64,000 nucleotides of DNA from Geobacter sp. OR-1 (GTDB taxonomy: Bacteria > Desulfobacterota > Desulfuromonadia > Geobacterales > DSM-12255), in assembly GCF_000813145.1 (NCBI RefSeq), contig NZ_BAZF01000002.1, positions 248,001 to 312,000 on the forward strand, given 5' to 3'. This document shows positions 53,581 to 62,203 of the stretch, piece by piece. Made by a program: the position numbers and the translations under genes. Every line of letters starts with the position of its first letter. Position 1 is the stretch's first letter. The notes under the pieces were generated by a model that ran no database searches, was not told where the DNA came from, and saw nothing but the letters and a program-made list of their open reading frames with translations.

Positions 53581-54212
53581 TTGCCTTCATTGTAATCAAG
53601 AAGGCTGATCGCAAATTCATATTCAATAGCTAGGTCATGAGCCCTTTCTTCGGACCACCCGTCCTCTTTGAGTGCATGGATCAATAGGTCAGTGTTAAGT
53701 GATACGTGTTGTCTTTGGACAGCAATGAGAAAATCGAACCAACGATTGCGATCACAGGGATGGGAGCTACCAGTAGATTGATTCGCTAAAACAGAAAATT
53801 TATGCAGCAATGATGCGGTTTCTTCACCAACAATATCCTTCAAAAACTGCTCATCATTCGTCAGCTCAGCCGTCACTGCAAGCCCATCGATAGATGGACG
53901 CACGATCTTTTCCAGAAAATTTTCCAGGAGTTTATTATATTGACCATGCGAGAGCTGACTACTATCAAGGGGGACGATATTGGGGACGTACCAGGTATCC
54001 CCATCTTTCTGAAAGAGTGATAATCCTGCGCGTTCCAGACCGTCGCCTTGTATGTGTTCAAAGCTGAAGGCCTTTTCACCCAGAACCCCGGCATCCTTTT
54101 CACGATCAAGCGCACGACACCAGTTGTCGCCACACTTTTCGGTAAACAACTCCATAAGTGCGTCGATTTTGAAACCGTTCAGGTTAATATACAAATCCCG
54201 AAAAACTTTCAT
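53577..54212 (-). CDS. Partner of the PIN-like protein, unknown
   Basis: A 211-residue soluble protein, acidic and helical, with no motif recognised. It begins MKVFRDLYINLNGFKIDALM, and its C-terminal part has EDGWSEERAHDLAIEYEFAI. Translational coupling to the PIN gene (four-base overlap) suggests a two-gene module in which this protein could be sensor or antitoxin; that is inference. Confidence 0.6.
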   Translation of the reverse strand: MKVFRDLYINLNGFKIDALMELFTEKCGDNWCRALDREKDAGVLGEKAFSFEHIQGDGLERAGLSLFQKDGDTWYVPNIVPLDSSQLSHGQYNKLLENFLEKIVRPSIDGLAVTAELTNDEQFLKDIVGEETASLLHKFSVLANQSTGSSHPCDRNRWFDFLIAVQRQHVSLNTDLLIHALKEDGWSEERAHDLAIEYEFAISLLDYNEGK

Positions 54213-54260
54213 TCCTGTTCCTTCCGTTGTCGTGTGATGCGAATAAACGCATCATGCTCT

Positions 54261-54782
54261 TTAGCTTGTATGGGAGCAAACAAACTCCCGTAAACCCTGA
54301 TCAACATTCGATCTGAAGTATTCTTCACTCAACCTGGGATCAAGTTTATATCCCGGTGACAGGGTCAATCCGGACGTTCGCAATAGACGTTCCGCCGAAA
54401 CCGCACGTTCAGTTACGTCCAGAAATGGCAAAGTCCTAATTGCCGCGGCATCGAATGTACAGAGGGTGAGATCTTCCTGTCTGACCAGAACGGCAAGTGA
54501 TTCAATCTCGCCAGCGTGAACGCCTTGCTGGCGCAGCGGCGGCAGTCGGCGGAGGACATCCTGCATCTCTTCGGCAGTTGCCAGAGTTTCAGTCACGAGA
54601 CCAGTGGTAATATACTGTTGCCGAAAATCTACCTGAAATTTCCGCCCGCCTCTGCGGTAATACTTGACCTCATCAACCACCGTAGAGGCAACATGCAGGT
54701 CATGCATTGCAACCAGTCTGTCGAACACGTCGATTTCGAGAAGTTTGATGATAACGTCGGCATCAAGAAGCCATAATTTCAA
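54261..54782 (-). CDS. PIN-domain toxin-like protein
   Basis: A 173-residue protein with LLDADVIIKLLE at its N-terminus, AGEIESLAVLV in the middle and LCTFDAAAIR near residue 115. These supply the Asp and Glu residues of the PIN nuclease site. Its start lies inside the end of the XRE-ImmA gene (20-base overlap), a common toxin-antitoxin-like pairing where the XRE-peptidase controls the PIN protein. Confidence 0.8.
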   Translation of the reverse strand: MKLWLLDADVIIKLLEIDVFDRLVAMHDLHVASTVVDEVKYYRRGGRKFQVDFRQQYITTGLVTETLATAEEMQDVLRRLPPLRQQGVHAGEIESLAVLVRQEDLTLCTFDAAAIRTLPFLDVTERAVSAERLLRTSGLTLSPGYKLDPRLSEEYFRSNVDQGLREFVCSHTS

Positions 54783-55899
54783 TCGACTCGCCCTCCGCCT
54801 CGCTCAATCCCCGATATTCAAGAAACTCATCAATATCAGCGCGATCGATTTCGAGCAGTTCTGAGAACTTGCCACGAGAAATCAATCCCTTGCGGAGACA
54901 TTTCACTGCAAGCAGTGTGAATCTTTCCGAGGAGGGGGCTTCGTAGTCAGCATCCCTTCTGATGCGCCGGTCGATCATCAAAAGCTCATCGTTTCTTGCC
55001 AGATCGTTCGCCTTTTCCCATTCGATGAAGCGCATGTTCGCCATTCGATAGAGCAACGCCTGTGTTGAAACACCAAATTCCCTGGCAATGTCGACAATGT
55101 CCGAAAAGGAAAGCTTTTGTTCCTTTATCCGCGCATTCAGCTCTTCACGAACCGCACTTTCCGGAAGAAGCAGAGTCGAGGCAAAGCGTTCGGCCTTTTT
55201 CTCAATATCCTTGAACAGTGCTTCATCTTGCTCAAGATCCGACGGGTTAAACGTATTCCAGGTAATGATATGGAACAATTCGTGGGCAAGGGTGAAGTTG
55301 ATGCGCCATGGAGCTTCTTCGCTATTAACGACGATGGCGGCGCCAAATTCAGGGTGAACCGTTGAAGCAGCAGAACCAAACTCGGACAACTCGATAAAGA
55401 GAATTTTGGTACGGAGCATCTGCTCCATAACCTTCTGTAGAGAAAGCGCAGGCCTGCTGCCCATATTGAGAAGGTTACTCACCTTGGCAGCCAATGCATC
55501 AACCTGATGGTAGGTGCGTATATCTGCCGGTGAAACGGAGATAACAGGACCAGATCCTTCTTCTACCAGGCCAAGCAGTTTTTCGAGCAGATGATACTCC
55601 TCGAATCTGTGCTTTATCGATGCCTCTATTTCTGTTTTTCGTTCAGATGGAGCCCGACGCCAGAGAAAATGTACTGCTGGCTGTGGGATGTCGTCCCCCA
55701 TAAGCAAGTTGTTCAAGTTACAGAAATACGTTTTGGCAAATTGAGCCAACTCGCTCGCCTTTACCTCCCGCTCACCTTTTTCGATGTTACTCAGTGTCTG
55801 GTAATTGGTGAAACCAAGACGAGTTGCTGCATCGCCAATCGACAAGCCAACCGCTTCGCGGGCCTTTCGGAGACGTTCAGCCAATTCCATTCTCGACAT
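54763..55899 (-). CDS. XRE regulator fused to ImmA/IrrE metallopeptidase
   Basis: A 378-residue protein. An N-terminal helix-turn-helix (residues about 5-60, AATRLGFTNYQTLSNIEKGE) is followed by an M78 peptidase domain with LAHELFHIITW (HExxH, about residue 210). In ImmA-type systems the peptidase cleaves a repressor after a stress signal. The promoter TTGACA-17-TATATT lies just upstream, next to a 31-base palindrome that the HTH could bind. Confidence 0.88.
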   Translation of the reverse strand: MSRMELAERLRKAREAVGLSIGDAATRLGFTNYQTLSNIEKGEREVKASELAQFAKTYFCNLNNLLMGDDIPQPAVHFLWRRAPSERKTEIEASIKHRFEEYHLLEKLLGLVEEGSGPVISVSPADIRTYHQVDALAAKVSNLLNMGSRPALSLQKVMEQMLRTKILFIELSEFGSAASTVHPEFGAAIVVNSEEAPWRINFTLAHELFHIITWNTFNPSDLEQDEALFKDIEKKAERFASTLLLPESAVREELNARIKEQKLSFSDIVDIAREFGVSTQALLYRMANMRFIEWEKANDLARNDELLMIDRRIRRDADYEAPSSERFTLLAVKCLRKGLISRGKFSELLEIDRADIDEFLEYRGLSEAEGESIEIMAS

Positions 55900-55926
55900 T
55901 AAATTTCCCCCTTTCTGTCAAGTAAA

Positions 55927-56011
55927 AATATAAATAAATTATACTTGCGTGTCAACAATATAATAATTTATTATATTGTTGATTGACAAAGCGAATAGCA
56001 CACAATATATT
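55927..56011. promoter_or_regulatory. Divergent promoters around a 31-nt palindromic operator
   Basis: The minus-strand promoter has TTGACA at 55950-55955 and TATATT at 55927-55932. The plus-strand promoter has TTGACA at 55983-55988 and TATATT at 56006-56011. Both have 17-base spacers and identical hexamers. A perfect palindrome of 15+1+15 bases (55952-55982) fills the gap between the two -35 boxes, overlapping one and touching the other. It would let one repressor control both genes. Confidence 0.85.
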
Positions 56012-56069
56012 GGCTTCAATTGTTAGCGAGACACCATATATGGTGCAAAAAACAAAAAAGGAGATTGCC

Positions 56070-56297
56070 ATGTCACGGAAAGAACATCATGTAGTACCGA
56101 ACTCAAACGGCGGGTGGGATGTTGTCAAACCGGGAGCACAGCGAGTATCCGTTCACACGGAGACAAAGAGGGAAGCAATTAATCAGGGAAGAACAATCAG
56201 CCAGAATCAACAGTCAGAGTTCATAATCCACAACAAGGACGGCAGAATAGCCGGGGCAGACAGTCACGGCAACGACCCATTTCCACCCAGAGGTTGA
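56070..56297 (+). CDS. DUF2188-family small protein
   Basis: A 75-residue protein, start at the ATG at 56070 behind AAAAGGAG. KEHHVVPNSNGGWDVVKPGA, then the helix EAINQGRTISQNQ and IIHNKDGRIAG, is the DUF2188 pattern. The function of the family is unknown. It is driven by the plus arm of the divergent promoter and followed one base later by a membrane-protein gene, suggesting a two-gene effector module under XRE-ImmA control. Confidence 0.78.
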   Translation: MSRKEHHVVPNSNGGWDVVKPGAQRVSVHTETKREAINQGRTISQNQQSEFIIHNKDGRIAGADSHGNDPFPPRG

Positions 56298-56298
56298 G

Positions 56299-56913
56299 AT
56301 GCGGCCACGTCGCAGGACAGAGAACAAAGTTAACAACGAAGCCGTAAATCTTGAGTTTCGGAAACATTTGTGGGAAGCGGGCAAATCGGCAAACGAAAAC
56401 ACCGACAAGGCGATACTCACGCTATCCGCTGGTGCGCTCGCTCTCTCAATGACATTTCTCAAGGACATAGTTCCACTGAAGGATGTCATAGAGCTGCCAC
56501 TGATCATCGCGGCCTGGTGCGCATTCGGCAGTTCTATCGCCTGTGTTCTGTTTTCCCTGTACGAAAGCAGAAAGGCAATAGATGTACAACTCCAGCGTCT
56601 TGAATCACAAATAGCCGGAGATCATGAAAGCGCAAGCTTGCCGAACCCGCATATCGAAAGAACCAACCGGCTCAACTTGGTTGCCGGGGCACTATTCTTC
56701 ACTGGCCTTATACTCACAATTCTGTTCACAACTTTCAACGTCAAGAGGTATTCAGAGATGAACAACAAAATCGGATCGACAAATGGAAATCGCGGCTATG
56801 CACCGGCTCAACTGCCATCTACTCCAAAGCCTGGTGCTGGATATGCACCAGCTCAACTGCCATCACCTTCAGCCGGCCAGGGGCCGTCTACATCCCCGCC
56901 ACCGAAAAAATAG
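56299..56913 (+). CDS. Multi-helix membrane protein with repeated Pro-rich tail
   Basis: A 204-residue protein with three hydrophobic helices (AILTLSAGALALSMTFL; LPLIIAAWCAFGSSIACVLF; LNLVAGALFFTGLILTILF) and a charged linker between the last two. The cytoplasmic or periplasmic tail repeats GYAPAQLPS twice and ends PPPKK. It resembles membrane effectors of conflict systems in size and layout, but I do not recognise the family. Confidence 0.65.
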   Translation: MRPRRRTENKVNNEAVNLEFRKHLWEAGKSANENTDKAILTLSAGALALSMTFLKDIVPLKDVIELPLIIAAWCAFGSSIACVLFSLYESRKAIDVQLQRLESQIAGDHESASLPNPHIERTNRLNLVAGALFFTGLILTILFTTFNVKRYSEMNNKIGSTNGNRGYAPAQLPSTPKPGAGYAPAQLPSPSAGQGPSTSPPPKK

Positions 56914-56933
56914 AGACCATCATCAAAGAAAGA

Positions 56934-57098
56934 TCACGCATTTTTCGCCCTCTCTTCGCGGTCAAGGAGCCGTTGCGCCCATTCGCGTGCCCGTTGATAG
57001 CGTTCCAGTTGGGTCGCGCTTGGCAGTTGGCCGCTGGTCATGGTACTGGATGCCTCCAGTAACTCCTGCAGTGCTGCCAGCAGGTCTTCATTGAACAT
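56934..57098 (-). CDS. Small hypothetical protein
   Basis: A 54-residue frame on the minus strand, ATG at 57098 with GGAGG eight bases upstream. It is predicted as two helices (NEDLLAALQELLEASS; QLERYQRAREWAQRLLDREE). No family was recognised; codon use looks plausible, but the short length leaves doubt. Confidence 0.5.
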   Translation of the reverse strand: MFNEDLLAALQELLEASSTMTSGQLPSATQLERYQRAREWAQRLLDREERAKNA

Positions 57099-57196
57099 TT
57101 CTGAAACCTCCAAAAGCCACATCTGTATGTCTATTTAATTTGCCATGCGTAATGATTGCATTATCCCGGTTGCCGCAGCATTTCATGCGAACAATA

Positions 57197-57243
57197 AAAT
57201 ACATTTCCTTTTTGTTGTCAAGGAAACATATTTTGTATATTAT
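57197..57243 (+). promoter_or_regulatory. Promoter and operator of the Xre/RES pair
   Basis: TTGTCA (57215-57220) and TATTAT (57238-57243) are 17 bases apart. An imperfect inverted repeat, AAATA-ca-TTTCCTT (57197-57210) against AAGGAAA-ca-TATTT (57220-57233), spans the -35 box and spacer, a typical autoregulation site for a toxin-antitoxin complex. Confidence 0.7.
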
Positions 57244-57268
57244 AGAACCATGAAAGGGGGATTATCCA

Positions 57269-57676
57269 ATGGCGCTCGCTCATGCATCAAACATCGACAT
57301 TGACCTGTCTTCCGAGGATTCGCGAAGCGCACTGTCGAAAATGGTCATCAAACTATTTCACCTCTGGGATCTTTCGACCGCCGATCAGCTTGATCTCCTC
57401 GGCTTAAGCCCCAAAAGCCGGGCCATGCTGGCTAAATACGGCAAGGGCGAGGCGCTGCCAGGCACCCGCGACATTCTGGACCGCGTTGGCTGGCTCCTGG
57501 CCATTCACAAGGCGCTGCGGCTTCTCTACCCCCAGAATGAAGATATCCGCTATTCATGGGTTTCCCGGCGGAACACGGCTTTTGACAACCTTACTCCGCT
57601 TGCCGTCATGAAAGAACAGGGAATCATCGGCATCGCCAAGGTGGCCCGCTACCTCGACTTCTACCGTGGGCGCTGA
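57269..57676 (+). CDS. Xre/MbcA/ParS-type antitoxin
   Basis: A 135-residue protein of the antitoxin family that accompanies RES-domain toxins: a helical N-terminal HTH (WDLSTADQLDLLGLSPKSRA) and the C-terminal toxin-binding region (PLAVMKEQGIIGIAKVARYL). GGGGG lies upstream of the ATG. The toxin gene starts three bases after the stop. Confidence 0.87.
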   Translation: MALAHASNIDIDLSSEDSRSALSKMVIKLFHLWDLSTADQLDLLGLSPKSRAMLAKYGKGEALPGTRDILDRVGWLLAIHKALRLLYPQNEDIRYSWVSRRNTAFDNLTPLAVMKEQGIIGIAKVARYLDFYRGR

Positions 57677-57679
57677 TTC

Positions 57680-58375
57680 ATGCCAAGCCTGTTCGACAAA
57701 ACCTGTGATTTCAACGATGACCTTTTTCGCAACATTGTATCTTTGCGTGAGTCTGTCGATCTGTTTTCGGATTTGACCGATGGTGATGCATATCTGAGTG
57801 AAGTGGCTGTCACTGCAGAGATGCGGGTAAAGGCCGAAATCCCGACCGGACTAATCAAGCGGGGTTTTCATTATACCACCGCAATCGGTTATCCCTTCGA
57901 GACCGATCCCTATCTGTGCAGCCGGTATGGAAATGGAGCGTTTGGCGTCTGGTACGGTTCATTGGAACTGGAAACCACGATCCATGAGACGGCGTACCAC
58001 ATGATTCAGGAAGAACTGCGAGTGGAGGGATCAAAAGGCCCGATCATTAGGGAGCGTGCCGTTTATCTCGTCCATGGTCGGGCAGTGTTGATTGATTTGC
58101 GAGGGAAAGAGAAACAGTTCCCAGGATTGATAGCACAAGATTACAGCCTGACGCACCAGATTGGCGAGCGGCTGCATAGCGAGGGTCATCCTGGACTGTT
58201 GGCGCCATCAGCGCGATGCAAAGGCACCAACCTGGCGTCATTTACCCCCTCAATTCTCAGCAACCCCAGGAATCATTGTTACCTGACGTATCGGTGTTAT
58301 CCTGAGCGACAGTCGATAACCGTTGAACGTGTGCAGGGAGAATCATTGCTGGAGATAAGTTTGACAGCCATGTAG
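57680..58375 (+). CDS. RES-domain toxin (NAD+ phosphorylase type)
   Basis: A 231-residue RES protein. The Arg of LCSRYGNGAFGVWYGS and the Glu of TTIHETAYH, with the Ser of the later segment, are the signature residues. Characterised members degrade NAD+ by phosphorolysis and arrest growth unless bound by the Xre antitoxin. It is slightly longer than MbcT-type toxins. Confidence 0.87.
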   Translation: MPSLFDKTCDFNDDLFRNIVSLRESVDLFSDLTDGDAYLSEVAVTAEMRVKAEIPTGLIKRGFHYTTAIGYPFETDPYLCSRYGNGAFGVWYGSLELETTIHETAYHMIQEELRVEGSKGPIIRERAVYLVHGRAVLIDLRGKEKQFPGLIAQDYSLTHQIGERLHSEGHPGLLAPSARCKGTNLASFTPSILSNPRNHCYLTYRCYPERQSITVERVQGESLLEISLTAM

Positions 58376-58484
58376 CAGAGTTGTCCACAAGGGCCGTTGA
58401 GAACCGTCCTTGATACTGTGGAGATTGCATGTGCATCTTATTGAATTGTCGTAACTTTCAACGTAATACGTTGTCATCATGTAT

Positions 58485-59534
58485 TCATGTACCAAGAACT
58501 TGACGCCAGCTTTGATCAATCGGCATCACATCATCTTTGCGGAACCAGAGGTTTGAACCTGCTGTTTCAGCCTGCGAATAGGCCCAGAAGGCTATCTTTT
58601 CGGTTGCATCCAAATTATGAAGAATACTGCGTGCGTCGAACTCCTGAGCAAGTGCTTTCCCATGGATTTGATTCCTTTTCTGCCAGTTTTCCAAATGGAA
58701 CGGAGCGGCAAGAAAATCTCTCTTGCTCCTGTTGCAGACAGAATGGGCAAGAACGAAATTGTGACCTAGATCCAGCGGATAACGGGACCATGGGACAAAG
58801 TGGTCAATATCTCCACCTTCACGGAGTCTCCCTTTGCAGTAGAAGCAATCATCGGCTTGAACATCTTTAAGCACCGCACGAAGACCTGGTAGGACCGTGC
58901 GTTCCGCACCGAAAAGAAATTCGGCTAAATCGGATTCTCCCAGAAGATCAACGTTGAGCATTCTGACATGGCGAATCCACGCACCTTGCACCAGATTTCG
59001 GATCAGATCGTAAAATCTTCTGAAGTTGTAAACAACTCCGGGTTGGAGACTGATGGCATTACCGTTGCCGTTTTGTTCGTACAGAAACGGAACAATAGAA
59101 CGGCCCACCACTTGAAGCTTCCAAAGTGGCATCTGAGCTATGGTTGCCGCTACCTTGATCAGTAAGGCATCCCAAACTTTAGCGTCCTTCCGAGCAGCAG
59201 ACAACGAACCATTAAACAGGTTGTGAAGATCCATTATTCGGCTCAATACAACCGGCTGCTGACCTGTCCCCTGCTTCAGAACCCGGACGGGAGCCTGTAG
59301 ATTGCCGTGAGCATACGGTACAGCCTGTCGCCAGTAATACTCCACAAAACTTTCTGCAATATTTCGTGTCGTCAATTGTAACGGATCGCCAGAATCATCG
59401 CCGTTTTCAACCGCATAGTCGGCAAGGGACATGATCAGGGCAAATTTGTAAGTAGCGACGAAGGAGCCCTCTTCAAGGACTCGCTGAATGTTTGTGATGA
59501 ATTTTAGTTGTTCTTCTGCGGCAGGCATCGTCAT
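58485..59534 (-). CDS. HNH endonuclease-like protein
   Basis: A 349-residue protein. The C-terminal third holds the HNH motif: CFYCKGRLREGGDIDHFVPW (Cys pair and the catalytic His), then HNFVLAHSVCNRSKRDFL (Asn, second Cys and Lys). The N-terminal 200 residues are helical and may recognise DNA or a partner. It follows the HIT gene by two bases, so it belongs to the Vsr-HIT-HNH run. Confidence 0.8.
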   Translation of the reverse strand: MTMPAAEEQLKFITNIQRVLEEGSFVATYKFALIMSLADYAVENGDDSGDPLQLTTRNIAESFVEYYWRQAVPYAHGNLQAPVRVLKQGTGQQPVVLSRIMDLHNLFNGSLSAARKDAKVWDALLIKVAATIAQMPLWKLQVVGRSIVPFLYEQNGNGNAISLQPGVVYNFRRFYDLIRNLVQGAWIRHVRMLNVDLLGESDLAEFLFGAERTVLPGLRAVLKDVQADDCFYCKGRLREGGDIDHFVPWSRYPLDLGHNFVLAHSVCNRSKRDFLAAPFHLENWQKRNQIHGKALAQEFDARSILHNLDATEKIAFWAYSQAETAGSNLWFRKDDVMPIDQSWRQVLGT

Positions 59535-59536
59535 AG

Positions 59537-59944
59537 CTATTTCCAGTATGCTGCCTTATCGGGGAAGATCCAGCGCACTCCGCCGCGTGGGTCAGGCACG
59601 TCACCTATGTAGCGCGGGATCAAGTGGATGTGCAGATGCATGACAGTTTGTCCTGCAGCAGAGCCGTCGTTGATGCCGATATTGAAGCCGTCGGGGTTAT
59701 GGTCCCTTTGCAGAAGCAACCGCATCTCTGCCAACAGACCAAACAGCGCCCCCTGCTCTTCCTTGGTAGCATCAAAGAACGAGGCGATGTGCCTATTCGG
59801 CATGATCAGGCTGTGACCGGGGGTGATGGGGAATCCGTCAAAAATGGCGAGGGCATGGGTGTTGGCCAGAATTATTCTGGAGTTGTCCAGAGTACAGAAG
59901 GGGCATGGGGGCTGGATGGTATTCTCATTATTATCATGTCTCAT
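59537..59944 (-). CDS. HIT-family hydrolase
   Basis: A 135-residue histidine-triad protein: N-terminal CPFC, ILANTHALAIFDGFPITPGH, and the triad in VMHLHIHLIPRY. HIT proteins hydrolyse nucleotide-phosphoramidate or dinucleoside polyphosphate bonds. The ATG at 59944 is chosen; an upstream ATG (59998) would overlap vsr and lacks a ribosome site. HIT genes are occasional members of defence operons; a role here is unknown. Confidence 0.82.
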   Translation of the reverse strand: MRHDNNENTIQPPCPFCTLDNSRIILANTHALAIFDGFPITPGHSLIMPNRHIASFFDATKEEQGALFGLLAEMRLLLQRDHNPDGFNIGINDGSAAGQTVMHLHIHLIPRYIGDVPDPRGGVRWIFPDKAAYWK

Positions 59945-59973
59945 GTCAGAGGCTAACCTCCCTATCTCAACTC

Positions 59974-60420
59974 TCAATCCAAAGCTGTTTCGACCCATTC
60001 GGAGTTAGATAATATCCAGTTTGAGAGAGATTCAACCGTACCTGCTTTACTCTTCTGGTTTTTAATGCAGCACTCCCATACAATGGCAATTCTCCATCCT
60101 AACCTCTTAAGTTCGGCAATATTCCGTTTGTCACGCTCAGTATTTGAAGCAATCTTGTTAGACCAAAATTCTTCACGGGTTGAAGGCAACTTAGATTTAA
60201 GACATCCTTTATGACTGTGCCAAAAGCAGCCATTAACGAAAATCACCACCTTATGTTTTTGTAGAACAATATCTGGTTTGCCAGGTAGCTTAGACTTGAG
60301 CCTGTACCTAAAACCGTTGGCCCAAAGCATCTTCCGAAGATAGATTTCCGGGGACGTATCTTTCCCCCTAACTCGTGACATGCAGCGGCTACGCTGTTTG
60401 GGGGTCATGAAGTCAGTCAT
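59974..60420 (-). CDS. vsr: Very-short-patch repair endonuclease
   Basis: A 148-residue Vsr: RSRCMSRVRGKDTSPEIYLR at the N-terminus, LPGKPDIVL with the metal-binding Asp, FVNGCFWHSHKGC and ELKRLGWRIAIVWEC. Vsr nicks beside T:G mismatches produced by deamination of 5-methylcytosine and nearly always accompanies a C5 methyltransferase. None is in the window; it may lie past the right edge with the rest of this operon. Confidence 0.92.
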   Translation of the reverse strand: MTDFMTPKQRSRCMSRVRGKDTSPEIYLRKMLWANGFRYRLKSKLPGKPDIVLQKHKVVIFVNGCFWHSHKGCLKSKLPSTREEFWSNKIASNTERDKRNIAELKRLGWRIAIVWECCIKNQKSKAGTVESLSNWILSNSEWVETALD

Positions 60421-60529
60421 ATTAGATGATATTCCAAATAAATTGCCTTGTTATTCTTTTGAAGCCCAAACGGTAGACATCAACGGAGATTTTCGATTAG
60501 AAGTTCATACTATATCCAGTCCCGAGCCA

Positions 60530-62203
60530 CTATTTTGTCTTTAATCGAAGCCACTCTGACTCAGTAAGGCCAACCCGACTTAGCTCGCGAGCAAATTGTT
60601 CTGCCGCTCGTTGAGCATGTTTTGGCTTCAATTGAGCGATCCATTGATAACCCTGACCAACAGAGTGGTCAGTAAATTCAAGCTTGTTTGCGGTAACAAG
60701 CCCTTTACTTGGCTTGAATGTCAATGTGACGCAATTTTCAATCTCGGGTTTAAAGATCAAGTCGGTAAAGTCTTTGCCATTCCCCACTATATGTGTTGTT
60801 TTTTCTCCTTTTGCCACTGAGAGTAGGCAAAAAAGAAACGTTGATACTTTTGTTAACCGGACACTGTCACAGGTTGGCTGAAGGCAAATCAGGTAACGTT
60901 TATCTCCACCAGATTCTCGAATAATGGTACCCAGAGTTAAATGACGGCCATCTCCGTAGTATGTGCGCTGACTCATAAGAACTGACAATTCACGGAGATC
61001 AGAACCACTAGAGTCTTTGCTGAGATAGGATGTCAGCATCTTGAAAGATGGGGCATCTACGGAGGGCCATTTTGGAGTCTTCTCTTTTAAGGTCTTTATG
61101 GTTTTAGCTAGGTCAGATATATTTCCAGGAGTATAATTGTCAGCAATAGCCATTCCTTTTATGCAGAAATCCTTTGCAAACTCATGAATATCAATCCCCT
61201 CAGAAATAAATTGTTTTGCATGCCCGGATGGAATCCACTTTTCTTTACACCAGTTTTCGATTTTTGAATTATCAATTAATGGAGTTGGTAAGCTATCCTC
61301 AAGGACAGCTTCGATTTCGGCAACAAGCAGGGGTGTTATGTGGTCAAATGCTTCTTCATGTGGAAGGCTCAGCGCACGGTGGGTCAGAAAAGCTGCATCC
61401 AATCCTGAATGGAACTTGGTTAAAATTTTACGGCTCTGTTTCCTGATTGTTGCAAGACCCATCAGGATGCCGCCTTGTAACATTCCGTTTGTCAACTTGC
61501 AGAATTCGGCAATAGCCCTGTCTGCTAATTCAGATTCTCTCACTTCAAATGGTTTGAACTCATCAAGTCTTATCGCTGGTTTTCCCAGCACAACGACGCG
61601 GGCATTTAATGTATGAAAGGCAAGTCCTTTATCGGCATCTTTGTATTCAATTCCTTTAGGAATTTTAGCTATCAGCCTTTCGGAAACCCTGTCTGAAATG
61701 TCAAATAGGTTTGGATTGTCTGTATATATCAAAACAAGTCGTAACTGGTGAGGATCTTCTTCCAAGCTTTGAAGAACCAAATTTTCAATAAGAGTTTTGG
61801 CATTTTCGCCAGCATCTCCGTAAAGATCCCAATCAACAATTACAATATCTGCGGAAGCACACAACTTGTAGGTGTCAGATTCTATTCCGACTGATTTTCT
61901 TTTTATCGGTTGATGCAAGGAACAGACAATTCTTTTTTTGGCAAAGCTGGCTTGAATGTCGTGGGGAGAAAAAGTGGCTGTTTCTTCAAGCTTTTCGTTG
62001 TCATAAACTGCAAGGTCGATGGGTTTTTTCGCCACACTCTTTGTGGCAGGTTTTCTAACTTTGGGAGCAGAGACTTTCTTCTCCTCTATAACCGTTCCCT
62101 TGGGTGAGGGCGCGTAAATCTTGTCATCGACAAAAACTACAGTTTGCACAAAGTTTTCAACAGCATTTCGTGAAAAGCTATCCATTGTCGATGCTTTACT
62201 CAT
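60530..62203 (-). CDS. Receiver-domain protein of a defence-type GHKL/receiver pair
   Basis: A 557-residue protein from the ATG at 62203, which overlaps the ATPase gene stop by eight bases with GGGGGAAG ahead of it. The first 200 residues look like a receiver domain: VVFVDDKIY at the start and ADIVIVDWDLYGDAG about 120 residues later, with the basic insert KVSAPKVRKPATK between. The remaining 350 residues are unrecognised. Paired histidine-kinase-like ATPase and receiver proteins occur with Vsr, Dcm, Z1 and PD-(D/E)XK proteins in restriction-like islands. Confidence 0.7.
   Translation of the reverse strand: MSKASTMDSFSRNAVENFVQTVVFVDDKIYAPSPKGTVIEEKKVSAPKVRKPATKSVAKKPIDLAVYDNEKLEETATFSPHDIQASFAKKRIVCSLHQPIKRKSVGIESDTYKLCASADIVIVDWDLYGDAGENAKTLIENLVLQSLEEDPHQLRLVLIYTDNPNLFDISDRVSERLIAKIPKGIEYKDADKGLAFHTLNARVVVLGKPAIRLDEFKPFEVRESELADRAIAEFCKLTNGMLQGGILMGLATIRKQSRKILTKFHSGLDAAFLTHRALSLPHEEAFDHITPLLVAEIEAVLEDSLPTPLIDNSKIENWCKEKWIPSGHAKQFISEGIDIHEFAKDFCIKGMAIADNYTPGNISDLAKTIKTLKEKTPKWPSVDAPSFKMLTSYLSKDSSGSDLRELSVLMSQRTYYGDGRHLTLGTIIRESGGDKRYLICLQPTCDSVRLTKVSTFLFCLLSVAKGEKTTHIVGNGKDFTDLIFKPEIENCVTLTFKPSKGLVTANKLEFTDHSVGQGYQWIAQLKPKHAQRAAEQFARELSRVGLTESEWLRLKTK

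Noticed and set aside
59945-59998. Upstream start for the HIT gene
   Set aside because: It would overlap vsr, has no ribosome site and adds residues unlike the family.
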